From: JBDSWU01 sp038230395
GTDB taxonomy: Bacteria > Patescibacteriota > Saccharimonadia > Saccharimonadales > UBA4665
Assembly: GCA_038230395.1 (NCBI GenBank)
Contig: JBBRNI010000002.1
Coordinates: 97,879 to 161,878, forward strand
Reading direction: 5' to 3'
Length of the DNA: 64,000 nt
Of this stretch, positions 1 through 8,893 are shown one piece after another. How positions within the stretch are numbered: the first letter of the stretch is position 1; the number at the start of each line of letters is the position of its first letter. Made by a program: the position numbers and the translations under genes. The notes below the pieces were generated by a model. The model was not told the DNA's origin and did not search any database. It worked only from the letters and a program-made list of their open reading frames with translations.

Positions 1-2368
1 GACGGACGGGCTTACTGGCTGGGGCTGACACAGGCGGTGGCGGTGGCGTGGTAGTTTTTGAGCGAGGTCTTTCTTCGGCTATCAGGTAGCGGTCGCCGAC
101 ATAGCGATCAACGAATTCGCGACTAACGGCGTACTCAGCGCGCGACCGAGCAATGATTGCTTCACTTTGATCAGTAACTTGCTCTGGCAAGTTAAGTGAT
201 ATAGCCGAAAACGCCGCAATCTTCTCGCCTTCAATAGTCGTGCTGATCACAAAATGACGATTATGCATGTGCACTAAGTCGTATTCTTCGAACCGTGGCT
301 CAAAATAGCGTGTCATGCTGCGAGCATCATCGACACCCATACGGAAAGCTATGATCGAACCAACGTTACCAAAGACAGCGTCCTTGACCTCGATCGACAT
401 CTGAGCGATATATTGGTTAGCAACCGTCAAATTGAGTCCGTACTTGCGAGCCTCACTCAAAATAGTAGCGAACGAATCAGTAGCAAAGTTCTGGAACTCA
501 TCAACGTACAAATAAAATGGTGAGCGTTCCTCAGCTGGGATGTCAGCCCGGCTCATAGCGCCAAGCTGGATCTTGGTTACTAGCAAAGCGCCCAGTAAGG
601 CGGCGTTATCTTCCCCAATCAGTCCACGGCTGAGGTTAACTATTAGGATCTTACGCTGATCCATAATCTGCCTAATATTGAAGCTCGATTTAGGCTGGCC
701 AATAATATTTCGGACTAGTGGATTAGCCGTAAAAGCTCCAACCTTGTTAAGCACTGGTGCCACCGCTTCGGCCACGAACTTATCGTTCCAACTGGCGAAC
801 TCAATAGTCCAAAAGTTTCTTACCACCGGGTCATCAACATACTTAAGTACATCCTGACGAAAATGTTTATCAGTCAAAATACGAGTGATGTCGAGCATCG
901 TGGCATCGGGGTAATCAAGTAACGCCAAAATTGAATAACGCAAAATATACTCAAGGCGCGGCCCCCACGATTCAAACATTCGTTTCAGAACGCCGATTAG
1001 TTCAGAAGCAGTATGGTTGCGCAGCTTAGGGTCTGGCACTTCCATAGGGTTAAAGGCAATCGGGAAGTCGGTATCAGCGGGGTTAAAATAAATAACATCT
1101 TTGGCACGCTCTGGCGTGATCCGTTTCAGGATGCTAATGGCGTAGTCACCATGCGGGTCAATCACCGCGAAACCATAGGGACTATAGATGTCCGAAATCG
1201 TCAGCAGCTCTAACATTCCGGACTTACCAACACCGGTTTGACCGATGATATACAGGTGTCGACCACGGTCATTACGGGTAATACCAAACATCGTATTATG
1301 GCCACGGAAGTTAGTGATAGCGATGGGGCTTATAGCACCGTTATAGACTTCGGTGACCATAGGTAGGTTAGCAGGTGGTTCAGCGGTCTGGCTGAGTGCC
1401 CACAGGATGTACGGCGTTTCGACGTTGGTATGCGGCAAGTGATACAGCGTGGCGACTTCTTCTATATTGAGAATCAGGCTCTTTTTACTGTAATAACGGG
1501 CGCGGTAGGCATCGACAATACCAGGGTCATCAGCCACTTTTTGCTGATCAAAACCATTCAGGTAGGTAGTATTGAACTGCTTGTAGGTAGCAATGATTGA
1601 TTGCAATCGTAGCTTCGCTTGATGAACCGGCACATGGCCACGGTAGACAATGCGTAAGCTCGTTTCAAAGGCCAGCTTATGACTTTTTTCTTCTGCTCCA
1701 CCGGCCCGGGAGGTTTCGTATTCTGTCAGCTTGGTAGTCTCTCCAGCTTTGTACTCTGGCGGTGTCCATAAAGCACTTAACAGCCCAGTTCCAGACGTTC
1801 GTTTGCTACCATCGCCACGCAGTCCAGAGATATATTTTTCGCTACGCTTGTGCCAGTTACTTGCGGCTGGCTTGACCATGAGCTGGATCCAAGCTTCTTC
1901 ATCATCTTCGAACTTGGCAAGAGCGGCAGTTATAGAAGCCAGCGGATCAACCTCAAAACTCTGGAAAGTTTTGATTGGTAAGGCGTCGTTTTGGATCAGT
2001 TTCATTTCGGTGCTGAGCTTAGTCGCAAAGCCATCATCAGGCATTTTCGCATAATCTGGGACTTCAGAAATCTGGCAGTTGGGATACTGGGCATAAATCT
2101 GCTCTTCGACAAAGCTCTTCAGGTACTCAGGGACCCACACATAAAAGCCAATACGTTTTTTGAGCACGGCAATCTCAAAACTCAGACGTTCACGGGTAGT
2201 ATTCTGAAAACGCTTTTGTGAAGGCAAGGTTAATAGGCCATGCAGACTAGCGAACATCTGCTCGGCAGCTAGTTCCTTTTGGTCGTTGGTACGAGGTACT
2301 TGCAACAGCAATACAATGCCATTTTCATCGGCTTGTTCCTGCAACTGTTTTTCAGTAAATCGACTCAT
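1..2368 (-). CDS. VirD4/HerA-like type IV secretion DNA-binding ATPase (C-terminus cut by window edge)
   Basis: The reading frame is open from an ATG at 2368 to the window edge, so at least 789 residues are present. A Walker A motif (GQTGVGKS) lies near residue 378 and a Walker B-type motif (LYVDEFQNF) near residue 619. That spacing and the sequence between them match the TraG/VirD4 and HerA-like family that couples DNA to type IV secretion or pilus machinery. The N-terminal ~300 residues have no motif I recognise. The visible C-terminal end is proline-rich, which often precedes a disordered tail. In Saccharibacteria, related ATPases are encoded near T4SS or type IV pilus genes; the neighbours that would settle this lie beyond the left edge. 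A role in DNA handling at the membrane is inference from the family. Confidence 0.85.
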   Translation of the reverse strand, partial: MSRFTEKQLQEQADENGIVLLLQVPRTNDQKELAAEQMFASLHGLLTLPSQKRFQNTTRERLSFEIAVLKKRIGFYVWVPEYLKSFVEEQIYAQYPNCQISEVPDYAKMPDDGFATKLSTEMKLIQNDALPIKTFQSFEVDPLASITAALAKFEDDEEAWIQLMVKPAASNWHKRSEKYISGLRGDGSKRTSGTGLLSALWTPPEYKAGETTKLTEYETSRAGGAEEKSHKLAFETSLRIVYRGHVPVHQAKLRLQSIIATYKQFNTTYLNGFDQQKVADDPGIVDAYRARYYSKKSLILNIEEVATLYHLPHTNVETPYILWALSQTAEPPANLPMVTEVYNGAISPIAITNFRGHNTMFGITRNDRGRHLYIIGQTGVGKSGMLELLTISDIYSPYGFAVIDPHGDYAISILKRITPERAKDVIYFNPADTDFPIAFNPMEVPDPKLRNHTASELIGVLKRMFESWGPRLEYILRYSILALLDYPDATMLDITRILTDKHFRQDVLKYVDDPVVRNFWTIEFASWNDKFVAEAVAPVLNKVGAFTANPLVRNIIGQPKSSFNIRQIMDQRKILIVNLSRGLIGEDNAALLGALLVTKIQLGAMSRADIPAEERSPFYLYVDEFQNFATDSFATILSEARKYGLNLTVANQYIAQMSIEVKDAVFGNVGSIIAFRMGVDDARSMTRYFEPRFEEYDLVHMHNRHFVISTTIEGEKIAAFSAISLNLPEQVTDQSEAIIARSRAEYAVSREFVDRYVGDRYLIAEERPRSKTTTPPPPPVSAPASKPVR

Positions 2369-2471
2369 ATCAGAGAATTGCCTACACCCTTACGCTGCCC
2401 CTATTATCGCACTCTTCAGCGCTTGTGCCTAGCAGTCTTAAACTGTTTAAGATTGTAGAGACGAGTAGGTT

Positions 2472-4349
2472 TTAGTACTGAGCCGCGGCTTGAGGGAGCT
2501 TTGAGCCGGCTAGAACTTCTGCCACTTCGTCAGCGTCAACGGTTTCTTTTTCTAGGAGTCTATCTTTGAGGGCTTCGAGCTTGTCAAGATTAGCCTTGAT
2601 TACCACTCGGGCGCGATTAGCAGCTTCTGTAATCAGGCTCTCAACTTCTTGGTCAATGACTTTAGCTGTATCTTCGGAGTAATCACGATCGTGGACCATG
2701 CGATCGATCATCATACCTTCGTCAACACGGAAGACTTGGTCACGCAACTTTGTACCCATACCCTGGTTAACGACCATGTCACGAGCCAGTTCAGCGGCAT
2801 TTTGCAGATCTGACCCAGCGCCAGTTGTAATGTGATTAGCGCCAAGAATTACTTCTTCGGCTATACGACCACCCATGCCTCTGGCTAGCATGTCTTTGAA
2901 TTGTACAAGTGAAACATATAGACGGTCCTCTGGCGGTATAAACCAGGTGACACCACCGGTTCCACCGCGGGGAATAATAGTCACCTTGTGCACAGGGTCA
3001 CTGTCCGGCATGACATGACCAACAAGAGCATGGCCAGCTTCGTGGTAGGCAGTAACTTGCTTGTCTTTTTCGGTCATAACCTTACTCTTACGTTCAGGGC
3101 CGATAGCCACACGTTCAAAAGCTTCGGTAACGTCCTTCTGGGAAATTTCGGTGTGTGTATTACGAGCGGCGATAATTGCTGACTCATTGGCGATGTTGGC
3201 TAGGTCGGCGCCAGATGAACCGGCGGACTTGGCAGCAAGAGAGTCCAAGTCAACGGCTTTAGCCAATGGCTTCTTTGCAAAGTGCACTTTTAGAATTGCT
3301 TCGCGGTCCTTGCGATCAGGTAATCCAATGTTGACCCGGCGGTCAAAGCGGCCGGGGCGAAGCAAGGCTGGGTCAAGCACGTCGGCACGGTTAGTGGCCG
3401 CCAGAACGATGACGTTTTCACCTTGTTCAAAACCGTCCATCTCAACTAAGATCTGATTGAGTGTTTGCTCACGCTCATCATGCCCACCACCCATACCACT
3501 TCCACGTCGACGGCCAACTGCGTCAATTTCGTCAACAAAGATAATACATGGTGCGTTCTTTTTGGCTTTAGCGAATAAATCACGAACACGTGAGGCACCA
3601 ACACCAACAAACATTTCGACGAATTCTGAGCCTGAGATACTAAAGAAAGGCACATTGGCTTCACCAGCCACTGCCCGCGATAGCATCGTTTTACCAGTAC
3701 CGGGAGGGCCGACTAGTAGCACGCCTTTGGGGATACGCGCACCGAGGTTAGCAAACTTTTTAGGGAACTTCAAGAACTCAACAACCTCTTCTAGGTCTTG
3801 CTTAGCTTCGTCGCTACCTGCAATATCCTTGAAAGTTGCTTTGTCTTTCTCGTTACCATAGAGTCGGGCTTTACTCTTGCCAAAGCTCATGGCTTGGTTG
3901 CCCTGCCCCTGGGCGCTACGTAGCATAAAGAATAATACCCCAGCAATAATTATGACCGGTATGACTGACTCCGCGACACCAACCCATGTAGAGGTTCCAT
4001 TTGTAGTTGGCTTGTACGAGACGTTTACTTTTTTCGTATCAAAACCCTGAGCTTTTAGCCCGATATTACCATCTATGTATGATTTGAGGCTGGGATGATC
4101 CTGATCTTTTTGAGTCTTAGTTGTTATATCAATCTCATTGTTATTAACTACAATTTTTGAGTACTCGCCGTTGTTTGACTGCTGCACTGCTTGCGAAGAT
4201 GATATTTCGTGTAATTTAGGCTGTTGGCCAGATGCCGCGAAGACCACTAGGCTAAACAATATAACCAAAGCGATAAAGCCAGCGTTCTTCACGCTGCGAT
4301 TAGTAGGGGTGGTGGATTTACGATTTGTGCGAGTAGGTTTCTTATTCAT
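2472..4349 (-). CDS. ftsH: ATP-dependent zinc metalloprotease FtsH
   Basis: This 625-aa membrane-anchored AAA+ protease extracts and degrades misfolded or regulatory membrane proteins. Two membrane segments are visible (about residues 24-40 and 126-144) flanking a short extracytoplasmic domain. The AAA module follows, with Walker A (GPPGTGK, 214-220), Walker B (IIFVDEID, 269-276) and the second region of homology near 315-340. The zinc site HEAGH is at 436-440, and the third-ligand Asp is in GSDLQNA (about 514). Length and order are normal for bacterial FtsH. It lies 32 nt downstream of tilS on the same strand, matching the common tilS-ftsH order, but the hpt gene often found between them is absent. 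The product is certain by motif; substrates are unknown. Confidence 0.98.
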   Translation of the reverse strand: MNKKPTRTNRKSTTPTNRSVKNAGFIALVILFSLVVFAASGQQPKLHEISSSQAVQQSNNGEYSKIVVNNNEIDITTKTQKDQDHPSLKSYIDGNIGLKAQGFDTKKVNVSYKPTTNGTSTWVGVAESVIPVIIIAGVLFFMLRSAQGQGNQAMSFGKSKARLYGNEKDKATFKDIAGSDEAKQDLEEVVEFLKFPKKFANLGARIPKGVLLVGPPGTGKTMLSRAVAGEANVPFFSISGSEFVEMFVGVGASRVRDLFAKAKKNAPCIIFVDEIDAVGRRRGSGMGGGHDEREQTLNQILVEMDGFEQGENVIVLAATNRADVLDPALLRPGRFDRRVNIGLPDRKDREAILKVHFAKKPLAKAVDLDSLAAKSAGSSGADLANIANESAIIAARNTHTEISQKDVTEAFERVAIGPERKSKVMTEKDKQVTAYHEAGHALVGHVMPDSDPVHKVTIIPRGGTGGVTWFIPPEDRLYVSLVQFKDMLARGMGGRIAEEVILGANHITTGAGSDLQNAAELARDMVVNQGMGTKLRDQVFRVDEGMMIDRMVHDRDYSEDTAKVIDQEVESLITEAANRARVVIKANLDKLEALKDRLLEKETVDADEVAEVLAGSKLPQAAAQY

Positions 4350-4381
4350 GCAACTAGTATAGCGTGCCCGGAAAGCTTTTA

Positions 4382-5278
4382 CTAGCGCTCTGCTGTAGTG
4401 AGTGCCAAGTGATCACCCTTGATATCCATCCAATGTTTTTGAAAAATATTAATATGCTGGCCAATAGCTTGAGTTTTGGCCATTACCGTCAGCCTCTCTA
4501 GTGTGCGTCTATCAAAATTAGTTAGCCCATGTTCCCGGAGCCAGGTCGCCATGACCTCACGAGCCACCGCATGTGGCAAGCTGGCAAACCAACTCTTATT
4601 AAGAGTATGTGCCTGCCGCTGGTAATGCAGTTGATTGATTAGCACCTGGTCTAGTTCCTGGTTAATGCGCAGGTTATCAGCAATAATATCTAGTAAACGA
4701 GCTCGGCCATCAGTATCAAGTCTAGGGATAATCTGCTGACGAACATAATTACGCTTAAACTTCATATCTTGATTAGTACTATCTTCGCGCCAAATCAAAT
4801 TATGACGCCGGGCATGGTCTACAATCTCCGCTTTGGAGACGTGGAGCAATGGTCGAATAATGTTTGGCCGGCTTTGTAATGAGCTCAGACCCCTTCGATT
4901 CGTTCCTCTTAACAAGTTAAGTATGGCTGTTTCTAGTAAGTCATCCTGGTGGTGGGCTGTAATAATTGCTTGTGCACCAGCCGCTACTTGTACTAGCCGC
5001 AAGAACTCGTACCGAGCTTTGCGGGCTGTTGCTTCACTAGCATTCGTTCCGAGCCGCCCCTCGTGATAGACAAATGGTAAGCCATAAGATGCTGCTGCTG
5101 ACTGTACCAGACGCCGATCTTCATTCGAATCAGCACGGATACCGTGATCAAAGTGCGCAACAGTTAACTTAACTTCAACAAATTGTAATAATAGGTTCAA
5201 GAGCACCATAGAGTCGACCCCACCACTCACTGCCAATACATAGCGTCCTGGGGCAATATTAATAGATAAATTATCCAT
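4382..5278 (-). CDS. tilS: tRNA(Ile)-lysidine synthase TilS
   Basis: TilS converts C34 of the CAU-anticodon tRNA-Ile2 to lysidine, switching it from AUG to AUA decoding. The PP-loop ATP-pyrophosphatase signature SGGVDS is at residues 18-23. Downstream motifs such as AHFDHGIRADS and AHHQDD are typical of TilS. At 298 aa it is shorter than E. coli TilS (about 430 aa): the N-terminal catalytic domain and part of the central helical domain are present, and the C-terminal tRNA-binding domain is reduced or missing, as in many small genomes. Its likely substrate tRNA is encoded in this window at 36674-36749. It precedes ftsH on the same strand. Confidence 0.95.
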   Translation of the reverse strand: MDNLSINIAPGRYVLAVSGGVDSMVLLNLLLQFVEVKLTVAHFDHGIRADSNEDRRLVQSAAASYGLPFVYHEGRLGTNASEATARKARYEFLRLVQVAAGAQAIITAHHQDDLLETAILNLLRGTNRRGLSSLQSRPNIIRPLLHVSKAEIVDHARRHNLIWREDSTNQDMKFKRNYVRQQIIPRLDTDGRARLLDIIADNLRINQELDQVLINQLHYQRQAHTLNKSWFASLPHAVAREVMATWLREHGLTNFDRRTLERLTVMAKTQAIGQHINIFQKHWMDIKGDHLALTTAER

Positions 5279-5280
5279 AC

Positions 5281-5730
5281 TTAACTTGCTAAGTGTTGAG
5301 ATAGCGCTTGCAGATTGCCGTTTAATGGGATAGAACCTACTCCCATAATCTCTTCCAAGAAACTAGACTCTTTAGGTATATCATTCAATATATAAATTGG
5401 CTTTTTGGGGTAGAACGCCACAGTCATCTCCATCAATACGTTACCGCCAATATAATTTGGCACGTTATGCTTTTCATAGTTACAAACAAGTGTAATATCG
5501 CCGCGAGCTACTTCATCAAAATGCGCCTGCATCAGGGCTGTCTTTTTGTGATATTCACTAGCGTCTCCGTACCACGTTTTGTATTTGCTGACATCATAGT
5601 CACCGCTGACCTTCATCTTCTCGGCAGTTAGAGGAATTATTACTTCAAAACCCATAGCTTGCAGCTGGGCTTGAACAGCTACAACTTGCTCATAAAAACT
5701 GGCGCTAGAACAAATAGTAATAATCGGCAT
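5281..5730 (-). CDS. Small protein resembling nucleoside 2-deoxyribosyltransferases
   Basis: The 149-aa protein begins at the ATG at 5730; the frame is open 18 codons further, but a -10-like TATACT sits 6 nt before this ATG, favouring this start. The first strand with Ser-rich loop (ITICSSASF) and the later NYIGGNVLMEM and KPIYILND segments resemble the nucleoside 2-deoxyribosyltransferase-like fold, where an Asn/Glu pair near GGNVLMEM would sit at the active site. No enzymatic role is shown by sequence alone. It ends 2 nt before tilS starts, so the two are probably cotranscribed. It could equally be a nucleotide-binding protein without catalysis. Confidence 0.7.
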   Translation of the reverse strand: MPIITICSSASFYEQVVAVQAQLQAMGFEVIIPLTAEKMKVSGDYDVSKYKTWYGDASEYHKKTALMQAHFDEVARGDITLVCNYEKHNVPNYIGGNVLMEMTVAFYPKKPIYILNDIPKESSFLEEIMGVGSIPLNGNLQALSQHLAS

Positions 5731-5775
5731 AGATATAGTATAAGGTATACTAGGCACAAGAGTTCTAAAACAAAT
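5731..5775. promoter_or_regulatory. Divergent promoter region
   Basis: This 45-nt gap separates the minus-strand gene starting at 5730 from the plus-strand exporter starting at 5776. It is AT-rich and contains two TATACT-like boxes in opposite orientations. The minus-strand box is 6 nt from the ATG at 5730, which suggests a leaderless transcript for the tilS-ftsH side. Confidence 0.5.
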
Positions 5776-6546
5776 ATGCTCCAAGATATAATTTTATTTG
5801 TAGTCGGCATTGTTGTCGGTGCCATGAACGGCATCGCTGGCGGTGGCATGTTGATTGGCTTCCCTGTTCTGCTAGCCACAGGTATGCCAGCGCTCGTTGC
5901 AAACGTCACTAGTAACATTATCATTTTGCCCGGGCAAATCACCTCAGCCTATGGCTACCGGAAGTTCTTGCGCAAAATCCCTAAGGGCTACTTGCTGCTC
6001 ATAATACCGACTGTCATTGGAGCCGCTACTGGCGCCCTAATACTGCGTCATACCTCATCGGGTAATTTTCAGAAATTAGTGCCCGGTCTGATTGTTTTTG
6101 CAGTGGTGCTATTTATTTTCCAGCCATACTTACACTCACATATGCACAAACACATTAATGGCTCCAAGAAAAAACGTCAGAGCTTGCGACCGATTCTATT
6201 CTTTAGCTTAGCAATGTTACCACTGGCGGTGTACGGCGGCTACTTTGGAGCTGGTTTTGGATTTATTATGTTAGCCTTACTAAGCTTTACAAAGTTACAT
6301 GAAATCCATCAAATGAACGCCCTCAAAAATTTAATGGCAGTCTGCATCGCCGTGGTATCAATACTGTGCCTAGCCAGCTCGCACCTCATCGATTGGCAGC
6401 ATGGCGCCTTTATGGCCGCTGGAAACGGCTTAGGTGGCTACGCCGGCTCAATTGGCGCCCAAAAGTTTTCGTCACACGCCATTCGAGTGGTCGTAATTGT
6501 TATTGGAGTTTGCACCGCAACTTACCTGGTTGTTCGCCGATACTAA
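5776..6546 (+). CDS. TauE/SafE-family membrane permease
   Basis: This 256-aa polytopic protein has about eight hydrophobic segments. The N-terminal motif with Gly-rich GAMNGIAGGGMLIGFPVL, and its repeat-like partner YGGYFGAGFGFIMLALL in the second half, are the two inverted-repeat halves typical of TauE/SafE (DUF81) permeases. These move sulfite, sulfoacetate or related organosulfur anions across the membrane, usually outward. A His-rich loop (HSHMHKHI) lies between the halves. The ATG at 5776 was chosen because upstream in-frame codons overlap the divergent gene. No substrate can be assigned. It is the last gene before the tRNA-Met/recombinase junction. Confidence 0.85.
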   Translation: MLQDIILFVVGIVVGAMNGIAGGGMLIGFPVLLATGMPALVANVTSNIIILPGQITSAYGYRKFLRKIPKGYLLLIIPTVIGAATGALILRHTSSGNFQKLVPGLIVFAVVLFIFQPYLHSHMHKHINGSKKKRQSLRPILFFSLAMLPLAVYGGYFGAGFGFIMLALLSFTKLHEIHQMNALKNLMAVCIAVVSILCLASSHLIDWQHGAFMAAGNGLGGYAGSIGAQKFSSHAIRVVVIVIGVCTATYLVVRRY

Positions 6547-6605
6547 TGCAGGCACAGCTAGCCAACAGGGATAAAACGTGCTATATTACAGGCTGTTTCT
6601 CGCTT

Positions 6606-6682
6606 GGCGGCGTAGCTCAGTTGGTTAGAGCACAGGACTCATAAGCCTGGGGTCACAAGTTCAAATCTTGTCGCCGCTACCA
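6606..6682 (+). tRNA. tRNA-Met (CAU), elongator type; recombinase integration site
   Basis: A full cloverleaf can be folded: acceptor stem GGCGGCG with CGCCGCT (a terminal G-U pair), D arm GCTC/GAGC, anticodon loop CTCATAA, T arm ACAAG/CTTGT with loop TTCAAAT, and an encoded CCA end. The anticodon is CAU. The body resembles elongator tRNA-Met rather than initiator (position 1:72 is paired) or Ile2. Pair 31:39 is A-G, a mismatch worth noting. The 3' half (6639-6682) is also the 3' end of the serine recombinase gene on the opposite strand. Confidence 0.95.
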
Positions 6683-8189
6683 CAATAGGTTTTTCAGTAG
6701 AATTGTCTGGTATCTTCTGCAACAACAGATACGATTCGTTCAATTCAATAGTTCCAAATCCATTCTCGAAATCGTAGGCTAAGCCACGTGGGAAAAGCGT
6801 CCTCTGGACGCTTTTTTGTATCTGTACGGGCGCTCTGTTCCAGAAGTCTGACGGGTCTTTTATAAACAGCATGGCGTTGTCTACAATCTGCTCTTTTTGA
6901 TCAGCATATTCGTCAGCTTCTATCTTCTTGGTCATGAAGTCAGCTATCTCGGCGTCTATGTCTTTGATAATTTCCTGCTTCTCGGCATAGCTAATCTCAT
7001 CACGAGTGAACTTACGATTTACTTTGGAGCGCTCAGATTTCAACGCCTCCAGCTCAACGTTAATTTGGTGTGCCGACTTTAGCGCTTCGTCATACTCAGC
7101 ACACCAACGCTCAAGCACGATGTGCTTAAAGACTTTGAGCCGCCCCTCTTTGTATTGCACTCTTGCAAGAATCTTTTTGAATTCATCATGAACTGTATCA
7201 CTAGCGATACTTACTTTCTTGCCGAGGATAGACGTTTTGCAATACATACAGCTATAGCGAGGGTACTTAATGCCGCTCGCACCACGTGGCGCACTAGCGG
7301 TTACGAATTTACCGCAATAACCGCAGCGCAGGAAGTCACGCCGAAGCGGATAATCAGCTTCGTCATTTCTGGTAAATAACTTTTGTTTGCCAGCCATAAT
7401 GCGCTGGTTCTTATTGAATGTTGCTTCGCTAATCAATGCCCTATGTAATCCAACGTAACGCTGACCGTACGTATATTTCGACTCAATGAAGCCAGCGTAT
7501 ATCGGATTCTTAAGCGTATTCTCTACTGTTTGCCATGTTCGCTTAGCGCCCTTGCCATTACGTATGCCCAGCTCATACGCAAGGTCAGTGGCTTGCTTAA
7601 CGGTATACTGCCCCGTTGAAAACGTTTCCAAAAACATAGTCAGCTTCTTGCCCATTTCTGGGTGAGGCGCAATCGTTGTAACCCCCTGCGCCGTCCTATC
7701 TTTGATATAACCTATCGGAGCGTCATGCGGCCAACCACCTTGCTCTAAACGCTTCTTCATACCCTCAGTCGTGCGGAACGTTCGGACTTCGTTATCGAAC
7801 TGAGCAAAGCCAGACAATACTGTTTCCATGAGCTTACCAGTCGGGCTATCGTCAATCGGTTCAGTGACCGAAACAAGCGATACACCGTTCTTTCGTAAAA
7901 TTGCACGAATCATTACATGATCGTCAGAGTTTCGAGCGAATCTATCAAGCTTCCAGACTATGCACTTTTCTACTGAGCCTTTATGGCGGCGGCAATACTC
8001 AAGCATTGCCAGTAACTGCGGACGGTTAGCGGCTTTGGCTGATTCACCCTCATCTCGAAATATATTCTCTTTGGGTAGCTTCCAGCCCTGCGCCTTGGCA
8101 AAGTCAAAGCAAGCTTTTTGTTGCATGTCCAAGCTAGTACCCTGTACTTGCTCATCGGTAGATACCCTGACATATGCGACACATTCCAT
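6639..8189 (-). CDS. Large serine recombinase (site-specific integrase)
   Basis: The 516-aa protein has the N-terminal resolvase domain with its nucleophile in VRVSTDEQ (Ser10) and the conserved KLDRFARN segment. A recombinase domain and a four-cysteine zinc ribbon (CGYCGK...CMYCK, about 288-320) follow, then a coiled coil (about 370-430). This is the layout of large serine integrases, which recombine attP and attB without needing long homology. The last ~14 codons are antisense to the 3' half of tRNA-Met, and the TGA stop falls on its anticodon. This strongly suggests that the tRNA gene is the attachment site and that the element supplies a replacement tRNA 3' half. A 59-aa ORF precedes it by 24 nt. 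Confidence 0.93.
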   Translation of the reverse strand: MECVAYVRVSTDEQVQGTSLDMQQKACFDFAKAQGWKLPKENIFRDEGESAKAANRPQLLAMLEYCRRHKGSVEKCIVWKLDRFARNSDDHVMIRAILRKNGVSLVSVTEPIDDSPTGKLMETVLSGFAQFDNEVRTFRTTEGMKKRLEQGGWPHDAPIGYIKDRTAQGVTTIAPHPEMGKKLTMFLETFSTGQYTVKQATDLAYELGIRNGKGAKRTWQTVENTLKNPIYAGFIESKYTYGQRYVGLHRALISEATFNKNQRIMAGKQKLFTRNDEADYPLRRDFLRCGYCGKFVTASAPRGASGIKYPRYSCMYCKTSILGKKVSIASDTVHDEFKKILARVQYKEGRLKVFKHIVLERWCAEYDEALKSAHQINVELEALKSERSKVNRKFTRDEISYAEKQEIIKDIDAEIADFMTKKIEADEYADQKEQIVDNAMLFIKDPSDFWNRAPVQIQKSVQRTLFPRGLAYDFENGFGTIELNESYLLLQKIPDNSTEKPIVVAATRFELVTPGL

Positions 8190-8213
8190 AGTTAGAACTA
8201 TTTTAGCATTGTT

Positions 8214-8393
8214 TTAATCTGTATTGCCATTTGGTTTTTTGAAGTCCTGAACTAATCCGATTGCGTACTGAGCCATAACGTCAAAATCTTCTATCATTTT
8301 CTGAATCTCCTCATCTGTCATAGTTAGCGCTTCATCACCAAGTAATACCTTGGCTTGAGCTACACTTATTACAGAGTCGGTTCTGATTCTCAT
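8214..8393 (-). CDS. 59-aa acidic protein upstream of the recombinase
   Basis: ATG at 8393, stop at 8214-8216. The protein starts MRIRTDSVISVAQAK and has an acidic helical middle (MTDEEIQKMIEDF). It lies 24 nt upstream of the recombinase on the same strand, so the two are likely cotranscribed. Small genes in this position in serine-integrase elements often encode directionality factors or regulators, but nothing in this sequence proves that. There is no helix-turn-helix that I can recognise. The start is preceded by a TAAGTT...TAGGCA stretch like other leaderless starts in this window. Confidence 0.7.
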   Translation of the reverse strand: MRIRTDSVISVAQAKVLLGDEALTMTDEEIQKMIEDFDVMAQYAIGLVQDFKKPNGNTD

Positions 8394-8459
8394 TGCCTAA
8401 ACTTACAAGAACCATGGCCACGAAAAATCACGTAATCGCTATACCTAGAACTTTATCGG

Positions 8460-8471
8460 TATAATGAAAGT
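8460..8471 (+). promoter_or_regulatory. -10 box of a leaderless promoter
   Basis: A consensus TATAAT at 8460-8465 is followed by 6 nt and then the ATG at 8472. Transcription would begin at about the start codon. This drives the metal-tolerance-like operon 8472-11070. Confidence 0.6.
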
Positions 8472-8846
8472 ATGCGAAAGCCACAGACACTGCAGATTCT
8501 AAAAGCGCTACTCCTGAGTAGCTTTGCTGTATTTGCCCTAGGCTTCAATCATGTTTCATTAAACCAACGCTCCATGAACGGTATGGAGGGTATGTCCGAC
8601 CATAGCGGCATGTCATCAATTTCATGCCAGATGCTTTGTACGACCGCCACAAAATCTGATGAGTTAAAAAACCTTTTTAACCACGAAGAGAATGATAATG
8701 ACCCATTGCCTGCTATTGGTCTTGCGTTATCGATTAGCCTTTCGGCCATAGCTTTAGCATTTATAGTTAAACGGTTACATTTGCTTAGTAGCTGGCGACC
8801 GCCTGACCGTATTCTTTTATGCGGACACTTCGCGGACGGTTTATAG
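8472..8846 (+). CDS. Small Met/His-rich membrane protein
   Basis: The 124-aa protein has an N-terminal hydrophobic segment (about 9-24), a Met/His-rich stretch (NGMEGMSDHSGM, 36-47), two cysteines in CQMLC, and a second membrane segment (about 80-98). Met and His clusters with a nearby Cys pair are typical of extracytoplasmic Cu(I)/Ag(I) binding, so a copper-handling role is a reasonable inference. I recognise no named family. It is the first gene of an operon with DUF305, SHOCT and permease genes. Confidence 0.75.
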   Translation: MRKPQTLQILKALLLSSFAVFALGFNHVSLNQRSMNGMEGMSDHSGMSSISCQMLCTTATKSDELKNLFNHEENDNDPLPAIGLALSISLSAIALAFIVKRLHLLSSWRPPDRILLCGHFADGL

Positions 8847-8893
8847 CTCCTGCTGTTTCTTAAGCACACCTTTTTAACAGTTTAGGAGTTTAT

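Noticed and set aside
3061..3861. Long plus-strand frames opposite ftsH
   Set aside because: Antisense shadows of a conserved gene; composition is not protein-like.
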